DNA of 11,168 nt from contig DLND01000117.1 of assembly GCA_002476905.1 (NCBI GenBank), positions 1 to 11,168 on the forward strand, in the 5' to 3' direction. The DNA comes from Flavobacteriales bacterium UBA7519 (GTDB taxonomy: Bacteria > Bacteroidota > Bacteroidia > Flavobacteriales > Weeksellaceae). This document shows, piece after piece, positions 1 to 7,253 of this stretch. The notes beneath the pieces are model-generated. The model made no database searches. It saw only the letters and a program-made list of their open reading frames with translations, and had not been told where the DNA came from. The stretch's first letter is position 1. Each line of letters starts with the position of its first letter. The translations under genes were made by a program, and so were the position numbers.

Positions 1-412
1 AATCAGACGTTTTTCTTTTAAAAAAGCTGATATTTTTTGAATATTTTCTAATAGTATAAACGATATCATATCCTTCTTCCCATTTTTGAATCATTAAAGG
101 AAGCAATTTTGGAGGATGTTGAAGATCTGCATCCATAGAAATCACAGCATTTCCATCTGCAAAATCTATTCCTGCTTTTACAGCATTCTGATGTCCGAAA
201 TTGCGAGAAAACTCTATGTATTTTACTTCCGGAAATTCCGAAGCCAATTTTTCTAGATAATTCTGCGTGTTATCTCGGCTACCATCATTCACAAAAATAA
301 TTTCAAAATTATAAGCTTTAATTGTTTCAAAGACTTTTCTGATCTCGGAATGAATAAGCGAGAGATTGCCTTCCTCATTATAAGCCGGAATTATTATGGA
401 AATTTTTTTCAT
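1..412 (-). CDS. Family 2 glycosyltransferase, polyprenyl-phosphate type (partial, C-terminus off window)
   Basis: The first 137 residues are visible, starting at an ATG at 410-412 (MKKISIIIPAYNEEGN). The GT-A fold signatures are clear: the N-terminal nucleotide-binding strand IIIPAYNEE (6-14), FVNDGSRDNT (40-49), and the metal-binding DAD within MDADLQHPP (93-101). The segment FSRNFGHQNAVKAGID (68-83) and the late FFKRKTSD are typical of the DPM1/GtrB/ArnC-like subgroup, which moves a sugar from a nucleotide donor to undecaprenyl or dolichyl phosphate at the cytoplasmic membrane face. The C-terminal membrane helices expected for GtrB-like members would lie beyond the window and cannot be checked. 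It begins only 13 nt after the stop of the GT87-like gene, so the two are very likely one operon. The family is confident; the transferred sugar is unknown. Confidence 0.88.
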   Translation of the reverse strand, partial: MKKISIIIPAYNEEGNLSLIHSEIRKVFETIKAYNFEIIFVNDGSRDNTQNYLEKLASEFPEVKYIEFSRNFGHQNAVKAGIDFADGNAVISMDADLQHPPKLLPLMIQKWEEGYDIVYTIRKYSKNISFFKRKTSD

Positions 413-425
413 CTTTTTGCGTCTC

Positions 426-1595
426 TTAATGGAGTTTATATTCTTTCTCAAAATCCTTGGTCAGCAACTCATACATCACTCGGAACCAAACTACAATGCA
501 AGGAATGGCTTTAGTAGAATATTTTACAAAAACCTCTTCTTTTATGGATCTCGGGAACAGATCTGAAAAGGCAAAACATGTAAAAATCATCACGAAAATT
601 AATATCCCGATATCAACTTTTGAAATTGTCTCCTGCATCAAAAACCAGATCATAACGCCTGCAACTGCAATGATGTAGGTTGGGCTTTCCGAACCCGAAC
701 TGAACAACACTAAAAACAATAGTGTTGACGCTAAAATCATCAATTGAAAACTTAGATTTTTATATTGGCTGATTCTGAGATAAGGGGTCATAAAAATAAT
801 AAATCCAGGAATAAGGAATACAAGATTTGAAATGCTGGCATCTTGTAAAATCCTTCTTACAACACCCATCAAGGAATAATCCTGCCTGTTACCCAAAACC
901 TGATTTGAGAGATTTTTTTCCGAAAGAGATGTGTACCAATCAAAGTAAGATTGAAGCCCAAATGTTGGACTGGAAATAAGCATTGGTAAAAGAAAAAACA
1001 AGGCAGCAATCACAATAAAACTAATAATAAACCGAAGTTTATTTTTGATGAAGAAAAATGACGAAAGCCCAACAATCCCATATATTTTTACAAAAGTTCC
1101 AATCAAAATAGCGACCGCGGATTTTGTTTCTTTTCTTTCGTAAATATAGATTGCAGAAAGCATCAGAAGACCTGTAAGCGCAATATTGAACTGAAAATAA
1201 GTTGCAGCCGTTATAAATTCCTGAAAGCAAAGCCAAGCAAAAAAAGATTTTTTTCTGTCTGAAAAAGGAAGCTTGTAAATAGCATACAGAAATACCATTG
1301 TGACTGCTACATTCCAAAGGATGCTTCCCAGCCATTCCGGCATCAGTGCAAAAGGAGCTATCAAGATGCTAAAAAAAATACCGTAGTGATTAGTATCAAA
1401 AAAAAGATCCGGATATGGTAAGTAGATACTTTTTTCCTGCAAAGTATTATAAAAAACACTCCTGAAGATCAGATAATTGTTATAGCCTCCAACGCCTCTT
1501 TTGTATTTGCTGAAAGCGGTAATTGCTGCAACAATGATATAAATTACAAATATGATTCTGTAATCCGAAATGAATTTGATAAACTTTTGCTTCAC
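426..1595 (-). CDS. GT87-like (DUF2029) polytopic membrane glycosyltransferase
   Basis: A 389-residue, very hydrophobic protein with roughly nine or ten membrane helices and a basic, His-ending tail. The first extracytoplasmic loop, YLPYPDLFFDTNHYGIFFS (about 58-76) followed by PFALMP, resembles the conserved loop of GT-C family 87 enzymes. Those enzymes use polyprenyl-phosphate-linked sugars on the periplasmic side of the membrane. The start is a GTG at 1593-1595; no ATG occurs near the N-terminus and the next codons (MKQKFIKFISDYR) make a normal positive-inside leader before helix 1. The downstream neighbour is a polyprenyl-phosphate sugar transferase that could make its donor. A terminator-like hairpin ends only 19 nt upstream of the GTG, so how this gene is transcribed is unclear. 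Family assignment comes from sequence pattern; substrate and acceptor are unknown. Confidence 0.78.
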   Translation of the reverse strand: MKQKFIKFISDYRIIFVIYIIVAAITAFSKYKRGVGGYNNYLIFRSVFYNTLQEKSIYLPYPDLFFDTNHYGIFFSILIAPFALMPEWLGSILWNVAVTMVFLYAIYKLPFSDRKKSFFAWLCFQEFITAATYFQFNIALTGLLMLSAIYIYERKETKSAVAILIGTFVKIYGIVGLSSFFFIKNKLRFIISFIVIAALFFLLPMLISSPTFGLQSYFDWYTSLSEKNLSNQVLGNRQDYSLMGVVRRILQDASISNLVFLIPGFIIFMTPYLRISQYKNLSFQLMILASTLLFLVLFSSGSESPTYIIAVAGVMIWFLMQETISKVDIGILIFVMIFTCFAFSDLFPRSIKEEVFVKYSTKAIPCIVVWFRVMYELLTKDFEKEYKLH

Positions 1596-1614
1596 GATTT
1601 GGCTATTAGCATTG

Positions 1615-1639
1615 AAAAAACTACCTGTCCGGAGACAGG
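1615..1639 (-). terminator. Rho-independent terminator after dapD
   Basis: Read on the minus strand, a perfect 6-bp stem CCTGTC/GACAGG closes a TCCG loop (a C(UNCG)G-type tetraloop) and is followed by TAG and six T. It lies 20 nt beyond the dapD stop. The next gene on the same strand starts about 19 nt after the T-run, so this could also act as a partial terminator or attenuator for that gene. Confidence 0.75.
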
Positions 1640-1658
1640 CAATTTTGTTTATATTTTT

Positions 1659-2471
1659 CTAAACAGCAACATTGTTTTCTCTCAAAGCGTCATTGAGAGA
1701 CGTTTTCTTATCTGTAGATTTTTTTCTTTTTCCTATAATTAAGGCGCAGGGAACCTGGTATTCTCCTGCAGGAAATTTTTTGGTGTAACTTCCCGGAATC
1801 ACGACAGATCTTTCCGGAACATAACCTTTCATTTCAACTGGAGAATCACCTGTAACATCAATAATTTTAGTGGACATTGTGAGACAAACATTTGCGCCAA
1901 GGACTGCTTCTTTACCAACACGAACACCTTCAACAACGATACAACGTGATCCTATAAAAGCATCATCTTCGATGATTACCGGTGCAGCCTGCAAAGGCTC
2001 TAGCACACCACCAATTCCTACTCCACCACTCAAGTGAACATTTTTACCGATTTGTGCGCAGCTTCCAACGGTAGCCCAGGTATCAACCATAGTTCCAGAG
2101 TCTACATAAGCACCGATGTTAACATAAGAAGGCATCATAATCACACCACTTGCTACAAAACTTCCGTGTCTTGCAATCGCATGAGGAACAACTCTTACAC
2201 CTTTTTCAGCATAATTTTTCTTCAAAGGAATTTTATCGTGGAATTCGAATGGTCCTACTTCTATGGTTTCCATTGTCTGGATTGGGAAATACATCACCAC
2301 ACCTTTTTTCACCCATTCATTGATCTGCCAGCCATTTTCAGTAGGCTCAGCTGTTCTCAATTCACCTGCATCCAGCTTTGCAACTACTTCTCTTACTGCG
2401 TTCTGATACTCTTCTTCTTTCAATAGTTCCCGGTTATCCCAAGCTTTTTCGATTTTTTCCTGTAAAGACAT
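1659..2471 (-). CDS. dapD: 2,3,4,5-tetrahydropyridine-2,6-dicarboxylate N-succinyltransferase
   Basis: A 270-residue acyltransferase of the left-handed beta-helix type, the usual length for DapD. It transfers succinyl from succinyl-CoA to tetrahydrodipicolinate in the succinylase branch of diaminopimelate and lysine synthesis, in the cytoplasm. An alpha-helical N-terminal domain (1-90) precedes hexapeptide repeats from about 92 to 205, including GVRVVPHAIARHG, SYVNIGAYVDSGTMVDTWATVGS (115-137), IGKNVHLSGGVGIGGVLEP (141-159) and the C-terminal segment GYVPERSVVIPG. The product feeds both peptidoglycan and lysine. The start is ATG at 2469-2471, directly preceded by a tandem array of 7-nt units. 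The gene has its own terminator, and the flanking genes are not pathway neighbours, so it is probably a single-gene unit or is partly read through from the NlpC/P60 gene. Confidence 0.97.
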   Translation of the reverse strand: MSLQEKIEKAWDNRELLKEEEYQNAVREVVAKLDAGELRTAEPTENGWQINEWVKKGVVMYFPIQTMETIEVGPFEFHDKIPLKKNYAEKGVRVVPHAIARHGSFVASGVIMMPSYVNIGAYVDSGTMVDTWATVGSCAQIGKNVHLSGGVGIGGVLEPLQAAPVIIEDDAFIGSRCIVVEGVRVGKEAVLGANVCLTMSTKIIDVTGDSPVEMKGYVPERSVVIPGSYTKKFPAGEYQVPCALIIGKRKKSTDKKTSLNDALRENNVAV

Positions 2472-2473
2472 AC

Positions 2474-2508
2474 TTTTTATAATTGATAATAGATTAATGA
2501 TATTTGAT
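2474..2508 (-). repeat. Degenerate 7-nt tandem array before the dapD start
   Basis: In plus-strand orientation five consecutive 7-mers, tttttat, aattgat, aatagat, taatgat and atttgat, occupy 2474-2508. Four of them end in GAT. In the sense of transcription this is a run of ATCAAAT-, ATCATTA- and ATCAATT-like units ending in ATAAAAA, two bases before the dapD ATG. A similar run precedes the lat ATG. It could be a low-complexity AT-rich leader by chance, but the 7-nt phasing is held for all five units. Confidence 0.5.
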
Positions 2509-2567
2509 TCTAGTATATAAAAAAGTCCAACAAAAAATTATTGAACCTCTCCATTTTACAATCGTAG

Positions 2568-2575
2568 CAAAAATA
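2568..2575 (-). promoter_or_regulatory. Candidate dapD promoter -7 element
   Basis: TATTTTTG on the minus strand matches the Bacteroidota TAnnTTTG element. It lies about 97 nt before the dapD ATG, just beyond the end of the NlpC/P60 gene. The nearest upstream TTTG is 23 nt away, longer than the usual spacing, so the call is tentative. Confidence 0.3.
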
Positions 2576-2581
2576 ATAAAT

Positions 2582-3118
2582 CTAAAGCACACTTCTTGCA
2601 AAAAGAAATGCTTTGTTCCAATATACCTCGTTAAGTGAAGAAATAATCACGCCTTTTGTTGTGGATGAATGGATGAATGTTATTTCGCCACCATTCATAA
2701 TCTCGTGAACAATTCCAACATGAGATATAGTAGAACCGCCCGCAGTTGCAAAGAACAACAGATCGCCCGGCTTCACTCTTGAAATTTCCACTGCATTACC
2801 CGCTTTTGCTTGATCCTGAGATCTTCTGGGAAGTTTCATATTATTCTCATCAAAAACCTTACATACCAAACCAGAGCAGTCAAATCCTGCTTTGGTGTTT
2901 CCTGCATATTTGTAAGGCGTTCCGAGATAATTTTCAGCATCCGTAACTACAGCAGCCCTTTTTCCCGAAACATTTCCGGAATAAACTGAGTTCAGTTTTT
3001 TAATATTAGCAGTTTTGGAAGATACAGGCTTTTTGTAGGTATATTTTTTTGCAGAATAGGATGTTCCGCACGATAGCAGAAATATTGAAAAAATAATTAC
3101 AAGTACAGCGTTTTTCAT
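2582..3118 (-). CDS. NlpC/P60 family (C40) cell-wall peptidase, lipoprotein
   Basis: 178 residues from the ATG at 3116-3118. An in-frame TTG 30 nt upstream would add ten non-hydrophobic residues before the signal peptide, so the ATG is preferred. The signal peptide MKNAVLVIIFSIFLLSC carries a lipobox with Cys17 as the lipidated residue. A linker (18-55) leads into an NlpC/P60 domain: GTPYKYAGNTKAGFDCSGL with catalytic Cys81, SHVGIVH with His133, and FIHSS with third polar residue His150. This family cleaves peptide stems of peptidoglycan, commonly D-Glu-gamma-diaminopimelate bonds. The protein should be anchored to a membrane facing the periplasm. It has its own promoter (3173-3204) and no clear terminator before dapD. 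The family is confident, the exact bond cleaved is not. Confidence 0.93.
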   Translation of the reverse strand: MKNAVLVIIFSIFLLSCGTSYSAKKYTYKKPVSSKTANIKKLNSVYSGNVSGKRAAVVTDAENYLGTPYKYAGNTKAGFDCSGLVCKVFDENNMKLPRRSQDQAKAGNAVEISRVKPGDLLFFATAGGSTISHVGIVHEIMNGGEITFIHSSTTKGVIISSLNEVYWNKAFLFARSVL

Positions 3119-3172
3119 ATGACATTTAAAATAGTAATTTTCCTTCAATAGCAGCTATTTTTAGTTGAGTAA

Positions 3173-3204
3173 CAAAAATAGCACAGATAACTTATTAAAA
3201 CAAA
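3173..3204 (-). promoter_or_regulatory. Bacteroidota-type promoter of the NlpC/P60 gene
   Basis: On the minus strand a TTTG (3201-3204) is followed after exactly 20 nt by TATTTTTG (3173-3180), a full match to TTTG-N19-21-TAnnTTTG. The predicted transcript would start near 3166, about 48 nt before the ATG at 3118. This is the best-formed promoter in the window. Confidence 0.65.
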
Positions 3205-3237
3205 TACTTGATTAAAAATATTGAAATTAGGCCGATT

Positions 3238-5223
3238 CTATCTTTCTTTCATCTTTCCGTTTTTGTATCGCTCACTTGCAGTCTGATAGTAAGAAATAGT
3301 TTCTTTTACGAGATCATTATTCTTATTTTTAATTTCAGTAAGAGCCTTGTCTGCACCGGAAACATGGAATTGCTTCACTCTTTTTCTGTCATCAATCTGA
3401 GTAAAAATATCATTTTTCAATAAGCCCAATGTCCTGTAATTACCAATAAAAGCTCTTTCTTCTCCCGGCTTGGTTTTGTTAATATCTTTTCCGTAGAGAC
3501 TTGTGGCATAATTCCAGTTAAGGTAACCAAAAAGGGTTGGCATTACATCAATCTGAGAAGTCAAGCGATCAATTTTTTCGGCATTATTACCCGAATTATA
3601 GATGATTGCCGGAATGTGGTGTTTGGCAATATTGATTTCCCATTTTCCCGCGCTGCTCGCACAATGATCTGCTACAATCACAAAGACAGTATTGCTGAAC
3701 CAAGGTTTCTTCTGCGCATCTGCAATGAATTTTCCTAAAGCGTAATCCGTATATTTTACGGCACCTTCCCTTTCGCCTTGCGGAAGATCTATTTTACCGT
3801 TCGGAAAGGTATACGGCTTATGGTTGGAAGTCGTCATTACAAATTGGAAAAATGGTTTCTTATTTTTCGAGCTTATGTCTGCATATTTGATAGCCTGTCT
3901 GTAAATATCCTCATCACAAATTCCCCACGCATTTTCGAAGCTCACCTCGTTATCAGCAATGTTATACCGATGTGTTTTGATATCTTCAGATAGAGGATTA
4001 CCACGGTTTCTGTCTACAATGTCGAAACCCTGTCCGCCAAAAAAGTTGTTCATATTATCAAAATACCCATCGCCACCATAAATAAAATAAGGCTGATAGT
4101 TTTTCTGTCGAAGAATTGTGGCTATCGAAAACAGATTCTGGTTGTCCGGCCTTCTCACGATACTGTTGCCAGGTGTTGGCGGAACTGATAATGTCAAAGC
4201 TTCCATTCCCCGGACGGTTCTGGTTCCTGTTGCATAAAGATTGGTAAAGAAGATACTTTCATTTGCAAGCCTGTCGTAGTTTGGCGTCAGATTGCCTGTA
4301 TTTCCAAATGCCGTAAGAAAATCTGCACTGAAACTTTCTATTGCAACCAAAATAATATTCGGATTCTGGATTCCGTCTCCAGCGGTGATTCTTGTAATAT
4401 CATCATAAACAGAAGATCTATATTTTTGATTATCCTGCAAAAGATCTTTTTTGACAATAGGATAAGCTTCTTTATCTGAAAGTGTAGGATAAAAAGTCTG
4501 ATAATCCAGTTCGTTGGACTGTAATGCTGATAAAAACGAAAATGCACCATTCTTCCCAATTTCATTAATGACAAGATTATTACTGAAATCGGCCAGTTTA
4601 TTTTTCATTGTAAATCCTAATATGGTGGCTACAATCAAAATAGGAATGGCATAAAAAGCGCGTTTTACAAAAGATATTTTAGATGTGAACGTATTTCTGA
4701 AAGCATTCAGTTTTTTTAGTAATACAAATGTGCCAATGACTAATCCAAGTAATATTGCTACAATCAGCGGTAAAGGATAGGATTGATTAATGTTTTCAAT
4801 AACTTCATAAGTGTAAATGAGATAATCTACCGCTATAAAATTAAATCGAACGCCGAACTCATCCCAAAAAGGGATCTCAGCCAATAAGCTGAAATAGATG
4901 ATGATAAATATAATTGTCAGGTAGAAATAAGTAAAAAACTTGTCAAAAACAGAACCTATCAACTTTTTAGGGAGGATCAACAAATAGATTGAATAAATGG
5001 TTAAAAATGATAAGCCGATTGTAAGATCATATAAAAATCCGGTAAAAAAAGCGCGGAGAATATGCAGCAAATTAAAATCAGCGTTACTGGACGACCAGAT
5101 TAGGAAAACAATCCGTACGATGAATGATAAAAAAACATAAAGACAAAGCACTGAGAAAAATACTGAAAACCTACCTGAAAAAAGATTTCTCGACTTATTA
5201 TTCCAACTATTATACGAGGTCAT
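3238..5223 (-). CDS. LtaS-like membrane sulfatase / phosphoglycerol transferase family protein
   Basis: 661 residues from an ATG at 5221-5223. About five membrane helices (near 18-42, 57-84, 97-117, 149-171, 186-205) are followed by an extracytoplasmic sulfatase-type catalytic domain. This is the architecture of lipoteichoic acid synthase and OpgB-like phosphoglycerol transferases. Metal and catalytic residues can be placed: Glu295 in ILVAIESFSA, the likely nucleophile Thr336 in GTRTVRGMEAL, His468 in TTSNHKPY, and Asp519-His520 in FVIVADHCASS. The motif SVPPTPGNSIVRR is common in Bacteroidota and proteobacterial members. Bacteroidota are not known to make lipoteichoic acid, so the likely job is moving a phospho-headgroup onto a periplasmic or outer-membrane glycan or lipid. 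I cannot name the substrate. A stand-alone gene with 119 nt to the NlpC/P60 gene, which has its own promoter. Confidence 0.92.
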   Translation of the reverse strand: MTSYNSWNNKSRNLFSGRFSVFFSVLCLYVFLSFIVRIVFLIWSSSNADFNLLHILRAFFTGFLYDLTIGLSFLTIYSIYLLILPKKLIGSVFDKFFTYFYLTIIFIIIYFSLLAEIPFWDEFGVRFNFIAVDYLIYTYEVIENINQSYPLPLIVAILLGLVIGTFVLLKKLNAFRNTFTSKISFVKRAFYAIPILIVATILGFTMKNKLADFSNNLVINEIGKNGAFSFLSALQSNELDYQTFYPTLSDKEAYPIVKKDLLQDNQKYRSSVYDDITRITAGDGIQNPNIILVAIESFSADFLTAFGNTGNLTPNYDRLANESIFFTNLYATGTRTVRGMEALTLSVPPTPGNSIVRRPDNQNLFSIATILRQKNYQPYFIYGGDGYFDNMNNFFGGQGFDIVDRNRGNPLSEDIKTHRYNIADNEVSFENAWGICDEDIYRQAIKYADISSKNKKPFFQFVMTTSNHKPYTFPNGKIDLPQGEREGAVKYTDYALGKFIADAQKKPWFSNTVFVIVADHCASSAGKWEINIAKHHIPAIIYNSGNNAEKIDRLTSQIDVMPTLFGYLNWNYATSLYGKDINKTKPGEERAFIGNYRTLGLLKNDIFTQIDDRKRVKQFHVSGADKALTEIKNKNNDLVKETISYYQTASERYKNGKMKER

Positions 5224-5416
5224 ACTGACAAAATTAATATGGGCGCAAATTACTAACTTAATTTTACAATCGTTCTTATTTATAAATAAATTATGATATA
5301 GATGTGGATGAGTTTGAGAAAATAAGAAAATAAGAGGGCAGCCAGATTCCCCTTCAATCTATAATCGGATTCTATGAACCATTACAGTAATGAAGTGGGT
5401 GCAATTTTTTTACCAT

Positions 5417-5453
5417 AAAAGTAAAACAATCTCCTGAAATTCAGAAGATTGTT
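5417..5453 (-). terminator. Terminator after tRNA-Ala
   Basis: On the minus strand, just past the tRNA 3' end, an 8-bp stem AACAATCT/AGATTGTT encloses a further 4-bp CTGA/TCAG stem across one mismatch. It is followed by TTTTACTTTTAT. This suits termination of the single-tRNA transcript. Confidence 0.65.
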
Positions 5454-5460
5454 AAAGATG

Positions 5461-5534
5461 TGGAGAATACGGGGATCGAACCCGTCACCTTTAGACTGCC
5501 AGTCTAACGCTCTAGCCAGATGAGCTAATTCCCC
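5461..5534 (-). tRNA. tRNA-Ala(GGC)
   Basis: A full cloverleaf can be folded on the minus strand. The acceptor stem is GGGGAAT/ATTCTCC, with the G3-U70 wobble that is the alanine identity element, and the discriminator base is A at 5461. The D-arm uses GCTC/GAGC. The anticodon stem is TTAGA/TCTAA around the loop CTGGCAG, giving anticodon GGC. The T-arm is ACGGG-TTCGATC-CCCGT and the variable loop is 5 nt. The mature length is 74 nt; the 3' CCA is not encoded, since CAT follows the discriminator. A TATCATTG at 5545-5552 with an upstream TTTG at 5569-5572 could be its promoter, but the 16-nt spacing is short. Confidence 0.96.
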
Positions 5535-5569
5535 AATGATATTGCAATGATAAGGATTTTTTTTTGTTC

Positions 5570-5606
5570 AAAAAAAAATCGGGTTCAGAAAGTATGAACC
5601 CGATTT
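5570..5606 (-). terminator. Strong terminator after the DUF2007 gene
   Basis: A perfect 12-bp inverted repeat (AAATCGGGTTCA at 5576-5587 with TGAACCCGATTT at 5595-5606) has a 7-nt loop. On the minus strand it runs into nine consecutive T. It lies 30 nt beyond the DUF2007 stop and separates the lysine-degradation unit from the tRNA. Confidence 0.88.
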
Positions 5607-5636
5607 CTGTAAAACGTAAAATTTAAAAATATGAAA

Positions 5637-5864
5637 TCAATTTTGGTTTGATTTTAAATATTCATCGATAATTTCGAAAGCTTTTTTTTCGTCTTTTAGA
5701 TCTACTTTTATAAAAGTATTGGTAGCAGTAGGTGTGGATAGAAAACTAAGATAAGAATTCTCTACATCACACTTTATTCCTGCATCTTCCAACTTGGATT
5801 TCATTAGTTGGATCTCCTGTGGGCTGCTGCTTTCGTATACAGCCACTCTTGTTGTTGTATCCAT
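5637..5864 (-). CDS. DUF2007 family small protein (putative signal-transducing)
   Basis: A 75-residue soluble protein. The pattern TRVAVYESSSPQEIQLMKSKLEDAGIKCDVEN followed by TNTFIKVDLKDEKKAFEIIDEYLK is that of DUF2007. This is a small alpha/beta domain (strand, helix, strands, strand, helix) with a ferredoxin- or GlnB-like outline, annotated as a putative signal transducer but of unproven function. The N-terminal strand, the helix over 'EIQLMKSKLEDAGI' and the final strand-helix are all present, so the gene looks intact. It starts at an ATG (5862-5864), 66 nt after the lat stop, with no terminator between, and ends before a strong terminator. It may therefore be the last gene of the pcd-lat unit. 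A role in lysine metabolism is only suggested by position. Confidence 0.85.
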   Translation of the reverse strand: MDTTTRVAVYESSSPQEIQLMKSKLEDAGIKCDVENSYLSFLSTPTATNTFIKVDLKDEKKAFEIIDEYLKSNQN

Positions 5865-5930
5865 AATTTAATATTTTGATTTTTATTAAGCATAGCAATT
5901 TACGAAAAAAATATTAAAACCTGAAATTCT

Positions 5931-7253
5931 TTATATTAAATTCTCAAATATTGAATTTATTTTATCTAAAATTATTTGGATTTCTTCTTTTGTTACATTA
6001 AGATGGGGACGAAATCTAATCGATTGGTCTCCACAGGTGAGGACGATAACTCCCTCATCATACAGCGCCTTTCTCAACCAATCTCTAGATGCGCCGTCTT
6101 TCAGATCAAATGCGCACATCAAACCTTTTCCTCTGGCTGCAGAAATATGGTCAGGATATTTTTTCGCTAATTGCTTCAAACCATTTAATAAAAACTCTCC
6201 TACAACTCTAGAATTCTCTATCAGATTTTCATTTTCAATAATTTCTAAAACCAATTGAAAACGTAGCATATCGATAAAATTACCTCCAAATGTAGAATTG
6301 ATTCTAGAACTTTCCACAAAAACGTGATGTTCTACCTCATCCAACTTTTCTTTGTTAGCAAGAATTCCGCAAACCTGAGTTTTCTTACCAAAAGTAATCA
6401 CATCAGGAATAATATCAAGATGTTGGAAAGCCCACATTTTACCAGTCATTCCAATGCCTGTCTGAACTTCGTCAAGGATAAGAAGAATTTCGTTTTCGTC
6501 ACAGATTTTTCTTAGTTCAGTAAAGAATTCGTTTCTGAAATGATTATCGCCTCCTTCTGCTTGGATTGGCTCAATAATCACACAAGCCACTTCATCAGGA
6601 TTCGCTAAAATCGCTTCCTGAATATGCAATAAAGCCAATTGCTCGTGCTTAATTGTCTCTTCCAAATTATCTTCTGTAATTGGGAAATTCAGTTTTGGAT
6701 TGGTAATTCTTGGCCAATCGAATTTTGGAAAGTATTGATGTTTTCTAGGGTCAGATGTATTGGTTAAAGACAATGTATAACCACTTCTTCCGTGGAAAGA
6801 TTGCTTGAAATGGATGACCATTCCCGCTTCTTTATCAATATTTTTTTGCCAGTTCTTTCTGGTTTTCCAATCGAACGCCGTTTTCAAAGCATTTTCTACA
6901 GCCAAAGCGCCACCTTCTACGAAAAAGCAATAAGGTAATTCTTTAGGAATCGCAACTCTGGAAAAAACCTCCATAAAATCTGCATATTCCTGAAGATAAA
7001 CATCGCTCAAAGTCGGTTTGTAAGTTGCTAATCTTCCCAACCAATTTGCTTTTTCTAAAATGTATGGGTGATTGTAACCTACGGAAGCCGATGCGAACAT
7101 AGAGAACATATCAAGATATTCTTTGCCCGTCAAACGATCTACAATGTATGAACCGTGGGACTTCTCAAAATCCATTACAAAGTCGAAACCGTCGGCTAGG
7201 ATGTGTTTTCCTAATGTTTCTTTTACTTTATTCTCGTGTACAAGTGTGCTCAT
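5931..7253 (-). CDS. lat: L-lysine 6-aminotransferase
   Basis: A 440-residue class III PLP aminotransferase. It moves the epsilon-amino group of L-lysine to 2-oxoglutarate, giving 2-aminoadipate 6-semialdehyde (which cyclises to piperideine-6-carboxylate) and glutamate. Visible signatures are GGALAVENALKTAFDWK (114-130) for PLP phosphate binding, HGRSGYTLSLTNT (154-166), EPIQAEGGDNHF (228-239), DEVQTGIGMTGKMWAF with cofactor-binding Asp261 (261-276), FGKKTQVCG with the likely Schiff-base Lys290 (288-296), and STFGGN (320-325). The GKKTQVCG and EGGDNH strings are characteristic of lysine 6-aminotransferases rather than ornithine or GABA enzymes. Flavobacterial Lat and Pcd are an established pair (Flavobacterium lutescens). 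The start is ATG (7251-7253). It follows pcd after 84 nt filled by a heptamer array and is probably cotranscribed with it. Confidence 0.95.
   Translation of the reverse strand: MSTLVHENKVKETLGKHILADGFDFVMDFEKSHGSYIVDRLTGKEYLDMFSMFASASVGYNHPYILEKANWLGRLATYKPTLSDVYLQEYADFMEVFSRVAIPKELPYCFFVEGGALAVENALKTAFDWKTRKNWQKNIDKEAGMVIHFKQSFHGRSGYTLSLTNTSDPRKHQYFPKFDWPRITNPKLNFPITEDNLEETIKHEQLALLHIQEAILANPDEVACVIIEPIQAEGGDNHFRNEFFTELRKICDENEILLILDEVQTGIGMTGKMWAFQHLDIIPDVITFGKKTQVCGILANKEKLDEVEHHVFVESSRINSTFGGNFIDMLRFQLVLEIIENENLIENSRVVGEFLLNGLKQLAKKYPDHISAARGKGLMCAFDLKDGASRDWLRKALYDEGVIVLTCGDQSIRFRPHLNVTKEEIQIILDKINSIFENLI

Noticed and set aside
3119..3148. Upstream TTG start for the NlpC/P60 gene
   Set aside because: It would put ten non-hydrophobic residues (MKENYYFKCH) before the signal peptide; the ATG at 3118 gives a clean lipoprotein signal.
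3238..5223. Naming the protein ltaS
   Set aside because: The fold and catalytic residues fit the family, but the substrate is unlikely to be lipoteichoic acid in this lineage, so no symbol is given.
5224..5260. Promoter for the LtaS-like gene (TAATTTTG directly before its ATG)
   Set aside because: The element ends five bases before the start codon and has no partner at -33 spacing, so it is probably chance.
5276..5289. AT-only palindrome TTATTTATAAATAA and, nearby, CATTACAGTAATG (5380-5392)
   Set aside because: Short palindromes of this composition are expected by chance in AT-rich intergenic DNA, and no promoter or gene is aligned with them.
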